Below, piece after piece: positions 30,100-35,167 of a stretch of 35,167 nt of DNA (the stretch's first letter is position 1; each line of letters starts with the position of its first letter). The DNA comes from an uncultured Bacilli bacterium (lineage in GTDB: Bacteria > Bacillota_I > Bacilli_A > RF39 > UBA660). The translations under genes were made by a program, and so were the position numbers. The notes under the pieces are model-generated. The model had not been told where the DNA came from and made no database searches. It saw only the letters and a list, made by a program, of their open reading frames with translations. Location of the stretch: contig CANRLI010000006.1 of NCBI GenBank assembly GCA_947631475.1, positions 1-35,167 on the forward strand, written 5' to 3'.

Positions 30100-31164
30100 A
30101 TGAAAAAGTCTAAAATATTAAAGAATATTATTTATATTTTAATCCTTCTATTAGTATGTGTAGGAATAGTGTTTGCATATTATTATTTCACTGGTCAAAA
30201 AAATCCTTTATTATCTTTTGTTGATAACATTGGTAAAAATTCTGAAGAAATAAATGATAATTACAATGGCATCTATACATATAAAGAGAGTTTAAATGGT
30301 TCTAAATTTATTTACAATGGTTGTAGTGTTACAAATATTAATTATTATCTTTTAATTGTCAATGATACTTTTTATTCATATAAAGGCTCATGTATGGGGA
30401 CATATTATTTAGGTGAAGGTAAAGTTTCTGATTTAGAAATCTTAACGACCGAAGATAATCGTAGTTATTTTATCAAATATCAAGATAAAGAATATTTAAA
30501 AGATCAAACTACGCGTAGTCTTACTCTAAATAATGATATCAAAAAGAATCTTATGAATATAGATTTAAATAATTACAAATTAATTTTAAACGAAACAGAA
30601 TTTGCTGGCAATTACTATTCAATAGCAGCTCCCGTAAATGGAATATCATCATCAATCATGTTTAAGTTTGAACCTTCTGATACAGGTGATTTTCAAATAA
30701 GTCTTACGACTAATGAACTTATTAATAGTCGTAAATTATATGAATATAATGCTAATAATTATGACAATTTACCGGACTTTTATCCATATGGTAAAAACAT
30801 CGTTGTTATCGAAAAAAATCACCTGGCAAATAAATTTTCCTATAAGTTTAAAGTCGTCAGCACTGAAGGCGTTATTTATGAATTAGATAAAATGTTTCCG
30901 ATAACGGTTGACGGTGTCCAACTAAATCCTAACAATAGTGTATTTGTAACCTTTGATCAAAGCTCTCGTATTTTCCGTGTTTTAGTTGGCAACGACGATA
31001 AAATGTGTCAAGAAAATACTGATACTGATACTAATACCATTACTTACTATGAATTTAAAATTACTTACAGCTATTCACTTAATAATTTTACCCCATTAGA
31101 ATTTGTCAAAATAGGGTATGCCAATGAAGGCTGTAATTATGTCAATAAAATATTAGGGAGGTAA
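30100..31164 (+). CDS. Hypothetical membrane-anchored extracytoplasmic protein
   Basis: N-terminal TM NIIYILILLLVCVGIVFAYYYF followed by a polar domain with several Cys; RBS AGGAGGAA. Confidence 0.7.
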   Translation: MKKSKILKNIIYILILLLVCVGIVFAYYYFTGQKNPLLSFVDNIGKNSEEINDNYNGIYTYKESLNGSKFIYNGCSVTNINYYLLIVNDTFYSYKGSCMGTYYLGEGKVSDLEILTTEDNRSYFIKYQDKEYLKDQTTRSLTLNNDIKKNLMNIDLNNYKLILNETEFAGNYYSIAAPVNGISSSIMFKFEPSDTGDFQISLTTNELINSRKLYEYNANNYDNLPDFYPYGKNIVVIEKNHLANKFSYKFKVVSTEGVIYELDKMFPITVDGVQLNPNNSVFVTFDQSSRIFRVLVGNDDKMCQENTDTDTNTITYYEFKITYSYSLNNFTPLEFVKIGYANEGCNYVNKILGR

Positions 31165-31166
31165 AT

Positions 31167-31484
31167 ATGATAATTGAAGCAATCATCACTTTATTAGGAC
31201 TATGTTTAACATTTCTACCAGTATTAATATATTTTAACTATCTACTAACCCATGTTAATAAAAAAACGCGCTTTGATTACCACTTAGAACTGGTTCAGTT
31301 TAAAAAAGGGCATCTTGGAACCTTTTTAGCCTATGCTGAACGTATATCTTTTGGTAACCTTATATGCAGTTTCGGTGTCTTATTAAGTGAATTTTTTCAA
31401 AATAAGTATGTCTTTTTCTGGTTTGTCATTTCCATTGTCATTTATATAATTATTAAATATTTTGATGAAAAAAATGAAAAATAA
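31167..31484 (+). CDS. Hypothetical small membrane protein
   Basis: 105 aa, about three TM segments; 2 nt after the preceding stop; RBS GGGAGG. Confidence 0.65.
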   Translation: MIIEAIITLLGLCLTFLPVLIYFNYLLTHVNKKTRFDYHLELVQFKKGHLGTFLAYAERISFGNLICSFGVLLSEFFQNKYVFFWFVISIVIYIIIKYFDEKNEK

Positions 31485-31561
31485 TAAAAAGAAGATGATA
31501 TCTTCCTTTTTATGTGTTATAATTTTTATATAGTAGGGATATCGATTACGGGGTGGTATTC

Positions 31562-31882
31562 ATGAGATTTAAAGAAGAATTCCTCAAAGAATTATTAAAA
31601 AGACTTAAAGAAAATATTGATTTAATAGAATCTAGTTTTACTTTAGCTAAAATACCTTTTATTAAAAATAAACTATTAAATATTGAACCTCTTGAATATC
31701 GTTTATCTATTTTATTTGAAAGTGATCCCTATATATTTTTAAATAAACTAGTTTACACTATTATTAATAAACAAGCTATTAAAGTAAGTAGTAGTAATAT
31801 CGCTTGTGATTTACTTTTAGAACTTGTTAACTTAATATTACAAGAATTTAATATGGAAAGGATTGGTAAAATTGCACAATAA
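31562..31882 (+). CDS. Hypothetical protein
   Basis: RBS GGGGTGG before ATG 31562 (track start GTG 31553 overlaps the RBS). Confidence 0.55.
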   Translation: MRFKEEFLKELLKRLKENIDLIESSFTLAKIPFIKNKLLNIEPLEYRLSILFESDPYIFLNKLVYTIINKQAIKVSSSNIACDLLLELVNLILQEFNMERIGKIAQ

Positions 31883-32084
31883 TAACGAATTTAAACAACA
31901 TTTACTAATATCTTATTTAGCTTTATTAGCTGATAAAAACTATATTGCTGAATTTGATCGTTTATTTCCTCAAGTTGAACCTTTTTTACAAAGTCTTGTT
32001 GCCAATTCCAATAATAAAGAATTATTAGATCAAGTTAAAAAGATAGCTAGTTATAGAAATAAAAAAATGCAAATAACTGTATAG
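31863..32084 (+). CDS. Small hypothetical protein, overlapping the upstream gene
   Basis: TTG start (31863 or 31872) with AAAGGA upstream; in tight array. Confidence 0.4.
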   Translation: MVKLHNNNEFKQHLLISYLALLADKNYIAEFDRLFPQVEPFLQSLVANSNNKELLDQVKKIASYRNKKMQITV

Positions 32085-32095
32085 AAGGTGATTTA

Positions 32096-33046
32096 ATGCA
32101 ATGTCCTAATTGTGGTGCTTTCGTTGAAGATGGAAAAGCTATATGTACAATGTGTGGAGCTCCCTTAAATAATTCGCAATCAAGTGGCGCAAATTATGGC
32201 TATGGAAATAATGTTTATGGGCAAATGGCCTTTGATAATAATGGTTTTAATAACGCAAATGCTTTTAATTCTAACGCTTATAATCAAAACTATAATAATA
32301 ACTTTAATCAGGGTCCAGGACAATCTTTTAACAATAGTAACATAAATAATGGTGGGGGTTTTAGTAATCCCTCAACTAATTGGAACAATCAACCATCTGA
32401 TTATAAAAACATTACCTATGATACTATTCAAAAAGATGATCGAGATATCTTTGATTTTTTTGCCGATAACAAAAAACTAATTTCTTTTTTTTCATTTGTT
32501 TTAATAATCGGCTTATTGATCTTTGCCGCTTATCAATATAATAAATATAAAAGTAAACCTCTTGAATTAGAACCTAAATTATTAAGTCTCTATTTTGAAG
32601 TCGATTCAAGCCTTCAAAGTGTTAGTAGTAATTCGCAAAACACTATGGTATATACCAAAAGTGGTGCCAAAGGCAGTTCTTGTTCAATTACTATATCTTA
32701 TGGCTCAGCTACTTCAAACGACCATGTCAAAGAATATTTTACTCAAGTTAAAAAAGACTTAGAACCCGTTCGTGATAATACTAACAAAATAGTCAATAAT
32801 CTTGATATATATACCCCATCTGAAAGTAATATGAAAATTAATGATGCGATATGGTACTATTTAAATATATTTTATAAAGGTAATAATACTTCAAATCCAA
32901 CTCTTTTAAAATATAAATATTTAACATCAATATATAAAGGATATTATTATGATGTTGAATTAATTAATAATGGCAATGACTCATCATGTAGTGCTTCATT
33001 AGATAACTTTGCTAAATCACTACAATTTATTGATACTGAAAAATAG
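32096..33046 (+). CDS. Zinc-ribbon membrane protein with Asn/Gln-rich linker
   Basis: MQCPNCGAFVEDGKAICTMCGAPL, low-complexity N/Q/G linker, TM FFSFVLIIGLLIFAAY, extracytoplasmic domain. Confidence 0.78.
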   Translation: MQCPNCGAFVEDGKAICTMCGAPLNNSQSSGANYGYGNNVYGQMAFDNNGFNNANAFNSNAYNQNYNNNFNQGPGQSFNNSNINNGGGFSNPSTNWNNQPSDYKNITYDTIQKDDRDIFDFFADNKKLISFFSFVLIIGLLIFAAYQYNKYKSKPLELEPKLLSLYFEVDSSLQSVSSNSQNTMVYTKSGAKGSSCSITISYGSATSNDHVKEYFTQVKKDLEPVRDNTNKIVNNLDIYTPSESNMKINDAIWYYLNIFYKGNNTSNPTLLKYKYLTSIYKGYYYDVELINNGNDSSCSASLDNFAKSLQFIDTEK

Positions 33047-33058
33047 GAGGAACATAAC

Positions 33059-34195
33059 ATGAAAAAGTGCCCAAAATGTGGAACAGTTTTAGATGATTCA
33101 AAAAAAACTTGTTATATGTGTGGAACTGTTTTAAGTAAAAAGTCACCCATGAATTTTGGGGATACTTTTGATAGTCAAATAGGGGCAACTGTTTCTAAAA
33201 GTCAAGACAATGTTTTTAATAATTTATCAGATCTCAATACTAATAATAATTTAACTTCTACTTTTGTGAGTCCTGTCGACAATAATAGTGCTTCTAAAAC
33301 ATCTAAAGCTGCTAACGTGTTTGCTAGTCAAGTTGATAATTTAAATGCTCAACAATACGATGAACGAACAGCTTTAGAAAAAATATTTACTAGTGACTCT
33401 CGTTTTAAAAGTAAAGATGAACTAAACGAAATTGAAAAAAATCTTAAAACATCTGCCCAGATTAGTAATAACAAACCAGTTAGAACACCTGCTCAAACCC
33501 AATCAGTGGCTACTAAACAGGCATATGTAAATCAATCTCAATCTCCTAATTATCAAAACAATATAAATAACTCAACTCCCTCTAATTATAATTCATCAAA
33601 AGCTCCTATTAATTGGGGAAGTAACCTTAATGATAACCAAAAGAAAAAATTTAACATTAGTTTAAGTTTTATCTTTAATACAACTTGCTTTATTTTATTC
33701 ATCGGAGCTATGCTTTATCTTTATTTCAATTATATTAAACCCAAACCTAATGAAAGTGTTGAACTAGGGGGGTTAATTTATACTCTTGATCCTTCCTTTA
33801 ATCTAAAGACCGACGATAATTTTAGCAAATATTATACTAAAGGTGAAAATTGTGCAATTAGAATAAGTTATGGTACAACTAATAATGTCGATGACTTTGT
33901 TGATACTTATTTTGATAGTATCCGTGCAGAATATCAAAATCAAGAAGGCTACAACACTAATGTAGAAGCCCTTCAAATAAATGGTAATACTTGGTATGAA
34001 TTAAATGTTATTTCTTTAAAAGAAAATCCCGCTTCATCAGGTGGTTATTCCCCAGCTACGAAATTTAAATATGTAGCGATGGTTTATAAAGGAACCTATT
34101 ATGATATAAGATATGTTAATCAAGACGATGATGGCACCTGCTCAGAAGCATATGACAACTTTATAAATTCTTTATCATTTATTCAAGAAGATTAA
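33059..34195 (+). CDS. Zinc-ribbon membrane protein, paralogue of 32096-33046
   Basis: MKKCPKCGTVLDDSKKTCYMCGTVL, polar linker, TM TTCFILFIGAMLYLYF, C-terminal domain sharing SYG...YxxVYKGTYYD...CSEAYDNF with the upstream gene. Confidence 0.78.
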   Translation: MKKCPKCGTVLDDSKKTCYMCGTVLSKKSPMNFGDTFDSQIGATVSKSQDNVFNNLSDLNTNNNLTSTFVSPVDNNSASKTSKAANVFASQVDNLNAQQYDERTALEKIFTSDSRFKSKDELNEIEKNLKTSAQISNNKPVRTPAQTQSVATKQAYVNQSQSPNYQNNINNSTPSNYNSSKAPINWGSNLNDNQKKKFNISLSFIFNTTCFILFIGAMLYLYFNYIKPKPNESVELGGLIYTLDPSFNLKTDDNFSKYYTKGENCAIRISYGTTNNVDDFVDTYFDSIRAEYQNQEGYNTNVEALQINGNTWYELNVISLKENPASSGGYSPATKFKYVAMVYKGTYYDIRYVNQDDDGTCSEAYDNFINSLSFIQED

Positions 34196-34268
34196 TCTTT
34201 CTAAAGAAGATACCTTTTTAATACTTTTATCTTGTTTTATGTTATACTTAAAAAGGGACGTGGTATAA

Positions 34269-35021
34269 ATGAATCTTGACGATATTTTAGAAAAAATAAA
34301 AAGACTAGAAAATGGTGGTAATGGAACAAACATGGTTTGCTTTATTATTGCCTTTGATTTACTATATTTCTTAAAAGATAACGATAATCGTGAACGTTTT
34401 ATTTATGAATATTATAAAAATGATAATGGTATGTTTGCTGCTAATATGAAAAAAATATGTTATTATTGTGAATCTATTTTAATCGAAGACAATATTTATG
34501 ATAACATGTTAAAATCCATTGATATGGAAGTTCATCGTGAAGATCTTGTTAGTATGTATAATTATTATGATGCTATCGATCGTATTGAAAAAGCTAATTT
34601 AAGTACTAAAAATATGGTTAGTGATGGCTTTAAAATTAGACTTTTAAAACAAGTTTTTGATCGAAATAGTACCGACTTTATTAATTTAGATAATAAAGTT
34701 AAAGACTTAAAAAATCGCTATGATAAAAATATGATAGATACAGTTGCTATCATAGCCATTTTTATCGCTATTAGTGTTGGTATGATTAGTGGTATTAGTT
34801 TTAGCTTACAAGCTTTTGAAAATATTACTAGTCTTAATGTTGGTACCACTTGTTTAGCAGTTGCCTTAGTTGGTTTTGTTATTTTCAATCTTTTTTATGC
34901 TATTTTTAATTTTGTTAGTCACTTATGTGGTAAAACATTTGATAAAAAAGGGTATATTTTATTTATAGATATTGTATTTATCTTATTGATTGTTTTTTTT
35001 GCTTGTCTAGTCTTGTTTTAA
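34269..35021 (+). CDS. Hypothetical membrane protein
   Basis: Polar N-terminal ~155 aa then three hydrophobic segments; RBS AAAGGGACG. Confidence 0.65.
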   Translation: MNLDDILEKIKRLENGGNGTNMVCFIIAFDLLYFLKDNDNRERFIYEYYKNDNGMFAANMKKICYYCESILIEDNIYDNMLKSIDMEVHREDLVSMYNYYDAIDRIEKANLSTKNMVSDGFKIRLLKQVFDRNSTDFINLDNKVKDLKNRYDKNMIDTVAIIAIFIAISVGMISGISFSLQAFENITSLNVGTTCLAVALVGFVIFNLFYAIFNFVSHLCGKTFDKKGYILFIDIVFILLIVFFACLVLF

Positions 35022-35045
35022 AAACTTGTTTTTTAAAATTTTGTC

Positions 35046-35074
35046 TTGCAAGAACGATATGTTTATGATATTAT
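35046..35074 (+). promoter_or_regulatory. Sigma-A-like promoter for the tRNA
   Basis: TTGCAA, 17-nt spacer, extended -10 TGA-TATTAT, 13 nt before the mature tRNA 5' end. Confidence 0.6.
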
Positions 35075-35086
35075 TAAATGGTCGAT

Positions 35087-35163
35087 GGACCTCTAGCTCA
35101 GTTGGTTAGAGCATCCGGCTCATAACCGGGCGGTCGTAGGTTCGAGTCCTACGAGGTCCACCA
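35087..35163 (+). tRNA. tRNA with CAU anticodon (Met or lysidine-modified Ile2), CCA encoded
   Basis: Cloverleaf: acceptor GGACCTC/GAGGTCC, D arm AGCTCAGTTGGTTAGAGC, anticodon loop CTCATAA, T arm GTAGGTTCGAGTCCTAC, ACCA end. G1-C72 pairing argues against initiator tRNA. Confidence 0.93.
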
Positions 35164-35167
35164 TTTA

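Noticed and set aside
1-35167. CRISPR array, transposase/IS element or prophage
   Set aside because: No regularly spaced repeats, transposase motifs or phage structural genes seen. Repetition is explained by paralogous genes and terminator hairpins.

Overview
AT-rich window from a low-GC Firmicute-type chromosome (Bacilli-like by gene content). It uses the standard code: TGA serves as a stop, for example at the murG/murB ATGA overlap. Recognisable genes: pyrH, a COG2509-like FAD oxidoreductase, an AMP-forming acyl-CoA-ligase-like protein, two paralogous membrane hybrid histidine kinases with an HPt-REC protein and a PlsC-like acyltransferase between them, murG-murB-ftsQ/divIB, queH, a gatD/murT pair, ylmH, two paralogous zinc-ribbon membrane proteins and a CAU-anticodon tRNA at the right edge. 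The most unusual block is about 11.9-22.8 kb. It holds two paralogous surface proteins (a lipoprotein with HEVAH and a membrane-anchored relative without it), a six-gene array of small WXG100-like proteins, and a convergent essC/yukD pair. This looks like a stripped-down type VII secretion (T7SSb) locus with no recognisable EsaA, EssA or EssB nearby. A second notable signal is a GatD homologue in which both catalytic positions (nucleophilic Cys and TYLHGP His) are substituted. It sits next to a MurT whose zinc ribbon keeps only 3 of 4 Cys. All calls come from reading motifs by eye; no homology search was run.
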